Shown here: positions 1 through 7,252 of the stretch, one piece after another
Numbering within the stretch: the first letter of the stretch is position 1
Layout of the letters: every line of letters starts with the position of its first letter
Source of the DNA: Holosporales bacterium
GTDB lineage: Bacteria; Pseudomonadota; Alphaproteobacteria; UBA3830; JAIRWN01
Assembly: GCA_031263535.1 (NCBI GenBank)
Contig: JAISFO010000030.1
Location: 1-46,136, forward strand
Length of the DNA stretch: 46,136 nucleotides
Direction: 5' to 3'
Position numbers and translations under genes: made by a program
Notes under the pieces: generated by a model
Told to the model about the DNA's origin: nothing
What the model saw: the letters and a program-made list of their open reading frames with translations, nothing else
The model's database searches: none

Positions 1-1255
1 CAGCAGTTGAGATTATGCTTTGTGGGGTTTTTGCTGGAGCTCCAAGCAAAGTCTGAGCACTTGTTAAGTCTCCATCCGAGATTCCAGCCACAGCTTCAAG
101 CACCCCTGGGATGTTGTGAGTTACTCCATCCCCAATGCCCAGCACAGTAAGTGAGGTGTTTAAGTGAGTTCCAACGCCTGTGCCATTCAAAGTGACGAGA
201 AGCGCATGAATGGTGTTTGTGCTACTGCCCATCCGAGGCACAATATTACCAACATTAAATCCAGCTGATATATCAACTACACTGACGATTGTTGTTGCAC
301 CTGCGCCAAGGCGAGCTTGGGCAGCAGATAGATTGGTTATACCAACAAGCGCATCACGAACTTCAGGAACAGTAGCCGGTACTCCTGCATTAATGAGGGC
401 GGCAGCTGCGGTTAGGTCTATACCTGCAGCAGTTGAGATTATGCTTGGGATTGACGTAGAATCCGAGCCAACCAAGATGGCCGCTTGGGCTAATAAGGGT
501 GGGAATTCGTCTAAGTCGATAGAATTAAGCAGCGCAGGATAAGTGGCTGGGGGCTCTACTGCAAAGAAAATGGCAAATCTCCTCAATGAATCTGAAGTCT
601 GGATGATTGCGTCAAAGAAGGCTGTAAGCGGGCTATTATTAGGTAGGCTAAACATGCTGGCAGCTTGGTTAAGCAATGCAAGATCTTGGTCTGAGACTAC
701 GATTCTTCCTGCGTCTTTCAACGTTTGGATTTGCCCTAAAATGTCCGTGAAAGTAGATGGAGTTCCCAGATCTGCACCTAATTGAAGGACTATGCCAGAC
801 TGGGCAGCGCGTCTAGCATTATCATTCAAGCCATTTTGGTCTCCCATATTAGTACCAAAGGCATTGTACACAGAGGCTGCTTGACCCGCAAAGCACAGAG
901 CCGCAGCCACAGCAGCAAAGGCGGCCTTGAAGCTCCTCAGGCTCCAGATGTGACGTTTTGAAAACTGCGCTGATTTATTTTTACTCATGTTACCCTCCAT
1001 TAACGAAACTGTTTTAAGTCGATAAAGTTTGTCTGATGTAGAATAATATCCATCGAGCAGGTCCTGCTGACCTGCGAGCCGCAGCTTCTGCTGCGTATTC
1101 TCGGACTTTGCTACAAGTGCTTTGATGATTGTTCTAAGCTTGCCTAAGCGATTAATTAGCGTGTTCATATTTACCTCTTTAACTGAACTGTTCGATGTGT
1201 GTTTATTCATGTTGACCGCCCTAACTGAATTGTTGAATGCTTGAATCAAAAACAT
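1..1255 (-). CDS. Partial exported repeat-bearing protein with an unusual N-terminal extension
   Basis: This minus-strand reading frame stays open from 1255 down to the window edge (about 418 codons), so the C-terminus lies outside. I recognise no family. Candidate starts are ATG at 1255, 1210, 1168 and 988, all in one frame. The 1255 start has an AGGAGAGG ribosome site directly after the stop of the upstream gene (1271) and is preferred on operon grounds. The 988 start has GGAGGG and is followed by a clear signal peptide: Lys/Arg-rich n-region, hydrophobic AAFAAVAAALCFA, then GQAAS. The mature part is rich in Ala, Ile, Thr and Leu without obvious motifs. The words IISTAAG (about 427-447) and IISTAA (1-19) recur 426 bp apart, a hint of 142-residue repeats continuing beyond the edge. 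Inference: a secreted or surface adhesin-like protein. Confidence 0.6.
   Translation of the reverse strand, partial: MFLIQAFNNSVRAVNMNKHTSNSSVKEVNMNTLINRLGKLRTIIKALVAKSENTQQKLRLAGQQDLLDGYYSTSDKLYRLKTVSLMEGNMSKNKSAQFSKRHIWSLRSFKAAFAAVAAALCFAGQAASVYNAFGTNMGDQNGLNDNARRAAQSGIVLQLGADLGTPSTFTDILGQIQTLKDAGRIVVSDQDLALLNQAASMFSLPNNSPLTAFFDAIIQTSDSLRRFAIFFAVEPPATYPALLNSIDLDEFPPLLAQAAILVGSDSTSIPSIISTAAGIDLTAAAALINAGVPATVPEVRDALVGITNLSAAQARLGAGATTIVSVVDISAGFNVGNIVPRMGSSTNTIHALLVTLNGTGVGTHLNTSLTVLGIGDGVTHNIPGVLEAVAGISDGDLTSAQTLLGAPAKTPQSIISTA
986..1234 (-). repeat. Three in-frame copies of a start-site leader
   Basis: On the minus strand, the roughly 25 bases ending in ATG at 1210, 1168 and 988 are similar. 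Each has an AACAGTT- or AACAATT-like word, then TTAA/TTAG, then a purine-rich Shine-Dalgarno (AGGGCGG, AGAGG, GGAGGG), then ATG and Asn/Lys codons. Plus-strand extents are about 1208-1234, 1166-1192 and 986-1012. The first two copies match at about 17 of 24 positions by hand alignment. A related leader, sharing GAGGTAAAT, precedes the start at 3126. Because the copies are in frame and no stop intervenes, the leaders are translated if the upstream start is used. Confidence 0.5.
1058..1095. repeat. Pair of short palindromes inside a coding frame
   Basis: Two perfect stem-loops lie side by side: CAGGTC-CTGCT-GACCTG at 1058-1074 and CGCAGC-TTCT-GCTGCG at 1080-1095. The second has a close relative at 1425-1440 in the neighbouring gene. 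In both genes the stem encodes Q-(K or RE)-LRLA in the same frame. This resembles palindromic elements that insert into genes, such as the Rickettsia palindromic elements, but only two copies are visible here. Confidence 0.4.
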
Positions 1256-1270
1256 GTCTATGCCTCTCCT

Positions 1271-1765
1271 TTAACCAAAAATATTAGATGTTTGCATTGC
1301 CAACTGTGTACAGTTGGCTAATTCTCTAAATTGCTGTATTAACTGCGTGTTATTAAATTTCTTAGTTAACCCGCTTAGATATTTAACGAACCGTGGCAAC
1401 GTCTTATCATATGCGCTTGCAAGCCGCAGCTCCCGCTGCGCCTTATTAGACTGAGCGCTAAATTTACTTAGACGTTTATAAGATTTAGGTAAATTGACTT
1501 GATCTGAGCGAGTTGATAGAGAGGACTTTTGCCTTAAAAATGATTTGTTATTGATTATATGATGAACGGGAAGGATGCTAACCTCACAATTGGCGGAATT
1601 ACTGGCTTTGATCACGGTTTTATTCGTTGTCTTATTTGCAATATCTTGCTTGTTAATATCTATAGTTAGAGCATCTATTGCTTCAGTCTGTCCTTCAGTG
1701 AAGGATATACATAATGCTTCGCAGTCTTTTCTCTCACGACTACTTGAAATCTCTGCTCCAGCCAT
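1271..1765 (-). CDS. Hypothetical protein, 164 aa
   Basis: I do not recognise this protein. It is hydrophilic, rich in Ser, Lys, Asn and Thr, with no signal peptide or membrane segment. The start at 1765 is supported by GAGGAG eight bases upstream. A central stretch (roughly residues 98-130), rich in Lys, Arg and Gln, includes AQSNKAQRELRLA. This resembles AKSENTQQKLRLA in the N-terminal extension of the next gene, so the two probably share a duplicated segment. Its stop lies 15 bases before the 1255 start of that gene, with a Shine-Dalgarno in between, so the pair looks co-transcribed. An opposite-strand frame at 1575-1784 encodes a hydrophobic peptide and overlaps it completely. I prefer the minus-strand gene because of its ribosome site, length and neighbour. 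Confidence 0.5.
   Translation of the reverse strand: MAGAEISSSRERKDCEALCISFTEGQTEAIDALTIDINKQDIANKTTNKTVIKASNSANCEVSILPVHHIINNKSFLRQKSSLSTRSDQVNLPKSYKRLSKFSAQSNKAQRELRLASAYDKTLPRFVKYLSGLTKKFNNTQLIQQFRELANCTQLAMQTSNIFG
1415..1440. repeat. Second copy of the paired palindrome
   Basis: GCTTGCAAGC (1415-1424) is a perfect palindrome. It is followed at once by CGCAGC-TCCC-GCTGCG (1425-1440), a 6-bp stem with a four-base loop. The latter matches the hairpin at 1080-1095 in both arms and differs only in the loop. The minus-strand loop reads GGGA here, a GNRA-type tetraloop, and AGAA in the other copy. Confidence 0.4.
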
Positions 1766-2216
1766 TGCAGTAACTCCTCGCTAAACATCTAGTGCCCAGA
1801 GTTTTGCAATAAAGTATTAATTTTTCATTAAGATGACGTGTTTTTTTGAGATGGGCCCTTAGGCTTATCTTTGAAGCCATTTGTGATTTAAAAATATTAT
1901 TAGCGCTCTACGAAACTAAAAGGGTTTTAGCAAAACCATCTGCTATGTATGAAAGAGGCAAGCTGTAACTGTAAATTAAGCTCTTATTTGAATAAGCTTT
2001 ACAATTTTAAATTAAAAGAATTTTGATTAAAAGAACTAACAATCGAGAAAGATGTAAAGACTCTCGAGCCGTTATCTTAGCGATGTGCTATCAGATTTAC
2101 TTAATCATCTGAAAAGTCTTCCTAAAGATAAAGCTATGCCCCCCCCAAAAAAAGGGGGGGGGGGAATAGTAAATACACTTCAGGCGACGAGCCCGACAGC
2201 TGAATTTTTGAATACC
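1766..2216. other. AT-rich intergenic region
   Basis: About 450 bp without a convincing gene, between the 3' end of the propeller gene and the start of the 1271-1765 gene. It must hold the promoter of the latter, but I could not single out a good -35/-10 pair. A small inverted repeat (GGTTTT-AGC-AAAACC, near 1922-1938) could act as a weak terminator. The C8-A7-G11 tract at 2139-2164 is the only striking structure. A short plus-strand frame at 2085-2306 runs through that tract and is not believable. Confidence 0.5.
2139..2164. repeat. Self-complementary homopolymer tract C8-A7-G11
   Basis: Eight C, seven A and eleven G follow one another. The C and G runs can pair into a GC-only stem with an A7 (or T7) loop. 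It lies 53 bp beyond the stop of the propeller gene on the minus strand. No T-run follows, so it is not a textbook intrinsic terminator. Such tracts slip easily during replication and sequencing. Confidence 0.85.
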
Positions 2217-2798
2217 TCAGCGCACTTGCCGATAAGTGACCCCACAAAATCTCTCTGTAGTGCCTACATCAATAGATTCCCACGACATTCCTCTTTGGCC
2301 GGTTAACACTATTCCATACTCACCAACTGCTACAAACGTCCCCGCATTATCACCAGCTACTCCGTAAAGATCAGGATTACCCCTATCTGCTCGCCGCATC
2401 ACATTAAAGTGTGTGCCATCGTTGGAGTTAAGTGCCCTGCCTTTGTCTCCCACAATAACAAGTGTATCGCCTACACAAGCGACAAAGTTATACGTAGCTT
2501 TACGGTTAATAATTTTCTTTTCCCAACCGTTACCATCCACGCTGGTGAATATTGCGCCATGATTTCCTACAGCAACAAATTTTCCCGCTGCCTCAAACCA
2601 AGCGACCTGATTAAGATGAGTACCATCAGTTTTAGCGTTTTCTGAATACCGCACTGTCCAAACTTCCCCATCTGGGCCGGCGGCCATAATCTTTTTACCC
2701 ATCTCATTCCCCCTTGCTCCTACAGCGACGAATTGCCCTGCCCCACAAGCAGCTCCGTAAACATGGAAATCACCTAAGGCTCGTGATATCCAGGTCAC
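2217..2798 (-). CDS. Asp-box beta-propeller protein, 3' portion (split by frameshift)
   Basis: This is the C-terminal two thirds of a secreted propeller protein; the 5' part is at 2770-3126. Repeats of about 45-50 residues carry a strand of the form xFVAVGxxG (GQFVAVGARG, GKFVAVGNHG, DTLVIVGDKG, GTFVAVGEYG). They alternate with Asp-box-like turns (SVDGNGW, NSNDGTHF, TGQRGMSW), as in BNR/Ycf48-like and sialidase-type propellers. The apparent GTG start at 2798 lies inside the G8 tract and has no ribosome site, so this half is unlikely to be translated alone. Deleting one G joins the frames into a protein of about 302 residues. Inference: an extracytoplasmic binding or scaffold protein; no catalytic residues recognised. 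Confidence 0.7.
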   Translation of the reverse strand: MTWISRALGDFHVYGAACGAGQFVAVGARGNEMGKKIMAAGPDGEVWTVRYSENAKTDGTHLNQVAWFEAAGKFVAVGNHGAIFTSVDGNGWEKKIINRKATYNFVACVGDTLVIVGDKGRALNSNDGTHFNVMRRADRGNPDLYGVAGDNAGTFVAVGEYGIVLTGQRGMSWESIDVGTTERFCGVTYRQVR

Positions 2799-3126
2799 CC
2801 CCCCCGTCTCGACTGATTAAAATTCCACCATCGTTACCGCTAGTACTCGACATCTCTGGGGCAATATGTACCCCATTGCCATATGCAGTTCCAAAAGGGA
2901 ATTGAAGCGTATACGCAAAATCAGGGCTGTTTGATGGCACAACCTCCCATGTTCTGCCATCTGAGCTTTTTAGTACCGCCCCCGTCTGATCTTCGCTTGG
3001 GCTTCTCTCCATTAAAGCAAAGAAAGCACTAGGCCTAGAAAGAGTCGCATGAGATAAAGAGTTAGTACACAGGCCCAAAACGATAAACGATGAGCAATAA
3101 AAAGTACTTTTCAGAAAAGTAAGCAT
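2770..3126 (-). CDS. Asp-box beta-propeller protein, 5' portion with signal peptide
   Basis: The N-terminus (residues 1-27) is a signal peptide: a short lysine-containing start, a hydrophobic core around FIVLGLC, and a Ser-His-Ala end. An Asp-box (SSDGRTWEV) follows near residue 55, then GTAYGNGVHIA, then SRDGG at the G8 tract. There the frame runs into a short unrelated tail and stops at 2770. With one G fewer the text becomes SRDGGVTWISR, a perfect Asp-box (S-x-D-x-G-x-T-W), which shows where the true frame continues. The start at 3126 has GAGG six bases upstream. The gene is off in this sequence, or decayed, or misread at the homopolymer. Confidence 0.7.
   Translation of the reverse strand: MLTFLKSTFYCSSFIVLGLCTNSLSHATLSRPSAFFALMERSPSEDQTGAVLKSSDGRTWEVVPSNSPDFAYTLQFPFGTAYGNGVHIAPEMSSTSGNDGGILISRDGGGDLDITSLR
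2798..2805. repeat. G8 (coding strand) slippage tract inside the propeller gene
   Basis: A run of eight C on the plus strand, G8 in the mRNA sense, falls exactly at the frame break between the two propeller halves. Seven G restore the frame, as would ten or four. This is the architecture of a contingency locus switched by slipped-strand mispairing. Confidence 0.75.
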
Positions 3127-3496
3127 GATTTACCTCGTTATTAAAACAATTAACCAGAATTTAGTTTACGGCACCAAATTTAATTTGCAAAGTTATTTAT
3201 TAAATAAATCTAAATTCTGATGAAGACAGGCAAATTCTGCAGTTGCGTTCAAATATCCCCAAATTCCGCATCACTAGTCAGCATCATAATTCGCCCCCCC
3301 CCCTTCTTCTGTAAAAATTAGAAAGTGAGATTGTCTGGTCAATTTTTTCTAAAATCTTGCCGCTTTCACCACAATTTTCCATTAGAAAAAGTTTATAATT
3401 AATTGATTTTTAATGTATTATTAAAAATTGCTTTAATTTTAATGTAAATTTTATTAAAATGCATTATCGATTGATTGTAACAACAGTATAAAACTG
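3127..3496. other. AT-rich divergent intergenic region before the phage module
   Basis: About 370 bp without a gene, between the divergent propeller gene (minus) and the portal gene (plus). No terminase or small phage gene is present. A possible weak promoter towards the portal gene is TTGCTT (3428-3433), 18 bp, TATTAA (3452-3457). I see no good ribosome site before the portal ATG. A C10 run lies at 3294-3303. Confidence 0.45.
3294..3303. repeat. C10 homopolymer upstream of the propeller gene
   Basis: Ten consecutive C (G10 on the coding strand of the leftward gene), 168 bp upstream of its start codon. This is the third long G/C run within 1.2 kb. In an upstream region such a run could change promoter spacing as its length varies. 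Confidence 0.8.
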
Positions 3497-4690
3497 ATGA
3501 ACAAATTTACAAAAAGCTTATTGAAGCTAAAGGCAGGATTCAGAAAGTCAAATAGTACAAGCGTTTTGGCTTTTAGCGACGGCATGCCGCCAGTATGGAC
3601 GCCGCGGGCCTATAAAAATTTAGCCAATGAGGGTTATAAAAAGAACGTGATAGTCTACAGAGCCATCAACCTAATATCCCGCGGTATGGCCGTCGTGCCT
3701 TTGAAGCTGTTCAGCTTTGGAACTGCACTGGCAAGCAGTGAACATATTGTGGCTAACCTTTTGGATCATCCCAACAGCGATCAAACCAGGTCAGAGTTCA
3801 TGGAAACCTTGGCTTGCCACCTGTTGATGTCTGGTAATGCATATATTTATTTGCACTATGAAGACGAGGAATTACCGATAACCATGCATTTGCTTAGGCC
3901 TGACAGAGTGAAGGTTAAAGCAGATAAAATGGGCAAGGTGACCGGATATGATTATGGTCAAAATAGACAAATTCCTGCCTATTCAACCAAATTTAAGAGA
4001 AAGCAAGTTTTGCACCTTAAATTCTTTAACCCGCTGGATGATTTCTATGGATTGAGTCCCATTGAGGCCGCTGCAATAGCGATAGATCAATATAATGCCG
4101 TGTCGTCACATAATTTATCGCTGCTTCAAAATGGGGGGCGGCCATCTGGCTGCCTCATTCTGAAAAACAAAGAGTTTATGACAGAGCAGCAAAAGCAGGC
4201 TTTAAGAGCCAGTATAAAGAAGTCGTATGAAGGGGCGCTGAATGCTGGAAAGACAATGGTCCTTGAGGGAGATTTTGAGTTGAAAGAAATGGGCTTGTCG
4301 CCTAAAGATCTGGATTTTGTGACCGGGAAAACTTTTTCTGCGCGAGAAATATCGCAAGCCTTTGGGGTTCCGCCTATGTTGGTTGGCGTGCCTGGGGACG
4401 CGACTTTCTCAAACTATCGCGAGGCGAGATACCACCTTTGGGAAGATACAATCCTGCCGCTGTTGGATTACGTCCTGAGTCAGCTGAGCGAGGCCCTGAT
4501 AGATACAGACGATCGCAGCAATCTGGTTATCAGTTACAACGAGGACGAGGTTTACGCCCTTTCGCTAAAGCGAGACAGCGTATGGAAGCGCATTTCGGAA
4601 GCAGAATTCTTAACCATTAACGAAAAGCGGCAAGCTTTGGGATTTGGCCCCATCGATGGCGGCGACAGTTTAGGAAAAATGCCAGATTAG
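3497..4690 (+). CDS. HK97-family phage portal protein
   Basis: The portal forms the dodecameric ring through which DNA enters the head and to which the tail joins. The length (397 aa) fits the HK97/GTA gp3 portal family. Visible family features are NVIVYRAINLISRGMAVVPL near residue 50, the LACHLLMSGNAYIYL segment near 105-120, DDFYGLSPIEAAAIAIDQYN near 180, and the C-terminal AFGVPPMLVGVPGDATFSN near 290-310. The first gene of the structural block, it is followed 26 bp later by the prohead protease. In phages the large terminase usually precedes the portal gene; here the upstream 370 bp are non-coding. Confidence 0.93.
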   Translation: MNKFTKSLLKLKAGFRKSNSTSVLAFSDGMPPVWTPRAYKNLANEGYKKNVIVYRAINLISRGMAVVPLKLFSFGTALASSEHIVANLLDHPNSDQTRSEFMETLACHLLMSGNAYIYLHYEDEELPITMHLLRPDRVKVKADKMGKVTGYDYGQNRQIPAYSTKFKRKQVLHLKFFNPLDDFYGLSPIEAAAIAIDQYNAVSSHNLSLLQNGGRPSGCLILKNKEFMTEQQKQALRASIKKSYEGALNAGKTMVLEGDFELKEMGLSPKDLDFVTGKTFSAREISQAFGVPPMLVGVPGDATFSNYREARYHLWEDTILPLLDYVLSQLSEALIDTDDRSNLVISYNEDEVYALSLKRDSVWKRISEAEFLTINEKRQALGFGPIDGGDSLGKMPD

Positions 4691-4716
4691 GCACAATTTT
4701 TAGAAGGAGAAGCTCT

Positions 4717-5331
4717 ATGAAAACATATTTATCACCTAGTACCAACAAGTTTACCTGTGCTCAGGGGCAATTTGCCGTCAAAAGCCTGTCTGCGTCCGGT
4801 GAATTTCAAGGATATGCAAGTGTGTTCGATGTAGTAGATCAGCAAGGCGACATAGTTGAAAAGGGTGCCTTCAAAAACTGCCTTGAAAAAGCCAAGGTTC
4901 TTGGAAGCTATCCGAAGCTTCTTTGGCAGCATGACCAAAAGAAGCCAATCGGGCGCATTTTAGAGCTTAGGGAAGACGGGCATGGGCTGTTCATTCGCGC
5001 TCAGCTTCTGTTGGAGGTAAAGCAGGCAAAGGAAGCTTACGCCTTGCTAAAAAGCAAAGCCATAGAGGGCATGTCCATAGGGTACAGAGTGATCAGGTCG
5101 ATTAGAGATTCAAAGGTAAGCTCGGTAAGGCGCTTGCTTAAGCTGGATCTTTTGGAAGTGTCGCTTGTAACTTTTGCAGCCAATCCCAGGGCATGCATAA
5201 CAGATGTGAAGTCCGCTGAGATCAGCGAGGCTGAAGCATGGTTGGCCGCCGATATACATCGCTTAGCGGCCATCATAAGGGGACTGACGTTTAATTCTGA
5301 TAAGGAGGAAAGACATGAAATCGAATGTTAG
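4717..5331 (+). CDS. HK97-family prohead protease (peptidase S78)
   Basis: This protease matures the prohead by cutting the capsid N-terminal delta domain. Catalytic residues are visible: His72 in LLWQHDQ and Ser120 in EGMSIGYR. The N-terminal ASGEFQGYASVFDVVDQQGD and the VSLVTFAANPRA segment are family hallmarks. Its length (204 aa) is typical. The start follows AAGGAG. The end overlaps the capsid gene by 17 bp, the usual protease-capsid coupling. Confidence 0.93.
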   Translation: MKTYLSPSTNKFTCAQGQFAVKSLSASGEFQGYASVFDVVDQQGDIVEKGAFKNCLEKAKVLGSYPKLLWQHDQKKPIGRILELREDGHGLFIRAQLLLEVKQAKEAYALLKSKAIEGMSIGYRVIRSIRDSKVSSVRRLLKLDLLEVSLVTFAANPRACITDVKSAEISEAEAWLAADIHRLAAIIRGLTFNSDKEERHEIEC

Positions 5332-6544
5332 CGAGGCGCTGGACGGTCTGTATAGCGCGTTTCATGAGTTTAAAAGCTCAAACAGTGACAGACTTAATGA
5401 ACTAGAGGAAAAGATAGCCGTCAAAGATCAAGCGGGCGGCCAAATGACAGATAAGACTAAAAAGCTTGACGCTGTCATCAACAAGGCAGAGGCCAAATTA
5501 CGCGAAATAAGCATGAAACAAAGCGATAGGGAGGAGATCGTCATGAAGCAACAAACCGACAACAACCAAGAACACAAGCAAGCAATAGCAAATTACCTTC
5601 GTAAAGGCGACGATGTATGTATAAGGGAAGTCTGCACGAAAGCGGCGCTAAGCTCTGCTACGGACAATATAGGCGGCTTTATTATGCCTGCTGAAATCGT
5701 TCATCGAATGAACAAGGCTTTGCTGACAACCTCATCAATGCGGTCAATCGCACGGGTAACAACGATATCGACCAGCGCGCTGGAAGTGCTTATTGAGAAA
5801 CAGCTGCCAAATACCGGATGGGCAAATGAAACCGACGCCAGGGATCAAACGGATGCCGCTGAACTAGAAAAGATAAGCATAGACGTTCACGCAATTTACG
5901 CCAGACCTAAGGCCAGTCAGCAGCTTTTGGACGACAGTAAGATAGACATAGAAGAATGGCTTATGACAACCATTGCCGAAAAAATTGCTGTCATTGAAAA
6001 CCAGGCATTTGTCAATGGAGACGGTAACAATAAGCCCAAAGGCTTTTTGACTTATGATGGTGTGGATAAAGAATCGTGGGAATGGGGCAAGATTGAGGTC
6101 GTTAAGTCAGGCGCCAACGGAACCTTCGGCGATGATCCAGCAGGGCTTATAATTGACGTGCTGGGATCGCTTAAGTCACAGTACTTACAAGGGGCCGTAT
6201 GGGTTATGCCAAGATCCACGCTGTCCGAGGTTCGCAAAATCAGGGACAGAGATTCTGGCCGCTATCTTTGGACGCCAAATCTAGAGCAAGCTTCGCCTTC
6301 CACCCTACTTGGCTATCCGGTTGTGATTATGGACGATATGCCTGCGCTTGCCGGCGGAACCGCAAGTAAATCCATGGCGTTTGGCAACTTTAAATCTGGG
6401 TACCAGATTGTCGACAGGCAAGAATTGCAGATCATTCGTGACCCATTCTCAGCCAAACCTTTTGTCGAGTTCTATGTGACAAAGCGCGTAGGCGGCGCAG
6501 TTGTTGACTTTGATGCAATCAAGGTCGTGAATTTTTCAGAGTAG
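5315..6544 (+). CDS. HK97-family major capsid protein
   Basis: The shell protein of the head. Residues about 1-100 form a charged, coiled-coil-like delta domain (FKSSNSDRLNELEEKIA), expected to scaffold assembly and be removed by the neighbouring protease. The HK97-fold part follows (GGFIMPAEIV, then ASQQLLDDSKIDIEEWL, FVNGDGNNKPKGFL, GYPVVIMDDMP, and FVTKRVGGAVVDFDAIKVV at the end). These are classic phage/GTA capsid blocks. The 409-residue length is normal and the gene looks intact. The start has AAGGAGG eight bases upstream. Confidence 0.95.
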   Translation: MKSNVSEALDGLYSAFHEFKSSNSDRLNELEEKIAVKDQAGGQMTDKTKKLDAVINKAEAKLREISMKQSDREEIVMKQQTDNNQEHKQAIANYLRKGDDVCIREVCTKAALSSATDNIGGFIMPAEIVHRMNKALLTTSSMRSIARVTTISTSALEVLIEKQLPNTGWANETDARDQTDAAELEKISIDVHAIYARPKASQQLLDDSKIDIEEWLMTTIAEKIAVIENQAFVNGDGNNKPKGFLTYDGVDKESWEWGKIEVVKSGANGTFGDDPAGLIIDVLGSLKSQYLQGAVWVMPRSTLSEVRKIRDRDSGRYLWTPNLEQASPSTLLGYPVVIMDDMPALAGGTASKSMAFGNFKSGYQIVDRQELQIIRDPFSAKPFVEFYVTKRVGGAVVDFDAIKVVNFSE

Positions 6545-6632
6545 TGTTTTTACAGCGGTGTATTCGGCGTTCTGTGAACGCTTAGGGCGCGGATACACCC
6601 TTTGTTAACCATGTTTGAGAAGGAGGATGACC

Positions 6633-7232
6633 GTGTCATTAAAATTGCTGCAAAAGCCAGAGTTAGAACCAATCAGATTGGATGACATAAAAAGCTTCCT
6701 GCATCTTGAACATGACCTGGATGACAACTTGCTGAATGTGCTGATAACAACGGCAAGAGAGCTGGTAGAGAAGTTCCTCGGCAGATCTTTGATAACTCAA
6801 AAATGGCAATACCAAAATCGGATGGATATTTGCGCTGAGCCAGCCCGGCCTTTGAACGTAGCGGAGGTTTATCCTTTTGGTATGAATGTGAATATAGCGC
6901 TTCCTAACGCCCCGATTATCGAGGTTACCAACCTGATGTGTAATAGGGTAAGGGTCGAGGAGCCTGATTTTAAACTGACAACAGTTGACGGCAGGGAAGT
7001 TCTATCGCTACAGGCCAAAAAATGTACAGGCCAGTCTTTGGATATCTCGGCAGAATATACTGCCGGTTACGGTGATCAGGCCGAGGATGTGCCGTCAACC
7101 ATTCGACTGGCGATTATGCTGGTTGTCGGCCGTATATACAAAGATCGCGACTTAATGTCAAATGGGCAAGAAAATTTATTAGACGGCGTTAAACACTTGC
7201 TTTGCGCCTATCGGATCAATCAGGACATCTAG
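6633..7232 (+). CDS. Phage head-tail connector (gp6 / phiE125 gp8 type)
   Basis: Probable adaptor ring under the portal, 199 aa. The N-terminal half carries the typical acidic helical segment: LDDIKSFLHLEHDLDD, then LLNVLITTARELVEKFLGRSL, as in gp6-like connectors and RcGTA g6. I chose GTG 6633 because AGGAGG lies at 6621-6626, giving a six-base spacing. The in-frame ATG at 6627 touches the ribosome site and is less likely. It stands in the canonical place after the capsid gene. Confidence 0.8.
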   Translation: MSLKLLQKPELEPIRLDDIKSFLHLEHDLDDNLLNVLITTARELVEKFLGRSLITQKWQYQNRMDICAEPARPLNVAEVYPFGMNVNIALPNAPIIEVTNLMCNRVRVEEPDFKLTTVDGREVLSLQAKKCTGQSLDISAEYTAGYGDQAEDVPSTIRLAIMLVVGRIYKDRDLMSNGQENLLDGVKHLLCAYRINQDI

Positions 7233-7252
7233 GTGAAATAAGGGGTTGAGCC

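Noticed and set aside
210-785. Two adjacent plus-strand frames (210-542 and 543-785)
   Set aside because: They are antisense to the continuous minus-strand frame, which has a signal peptide, a Shine-Dalgarno and repeat structure.
1575-1784. Plus-strand frame encoding a hydrophobic 69-aa peptide
   Set aside because: It lies opposite the 1271-1765 gene, has no ribosome site, and the minus-strand gene fits its neighbour better.
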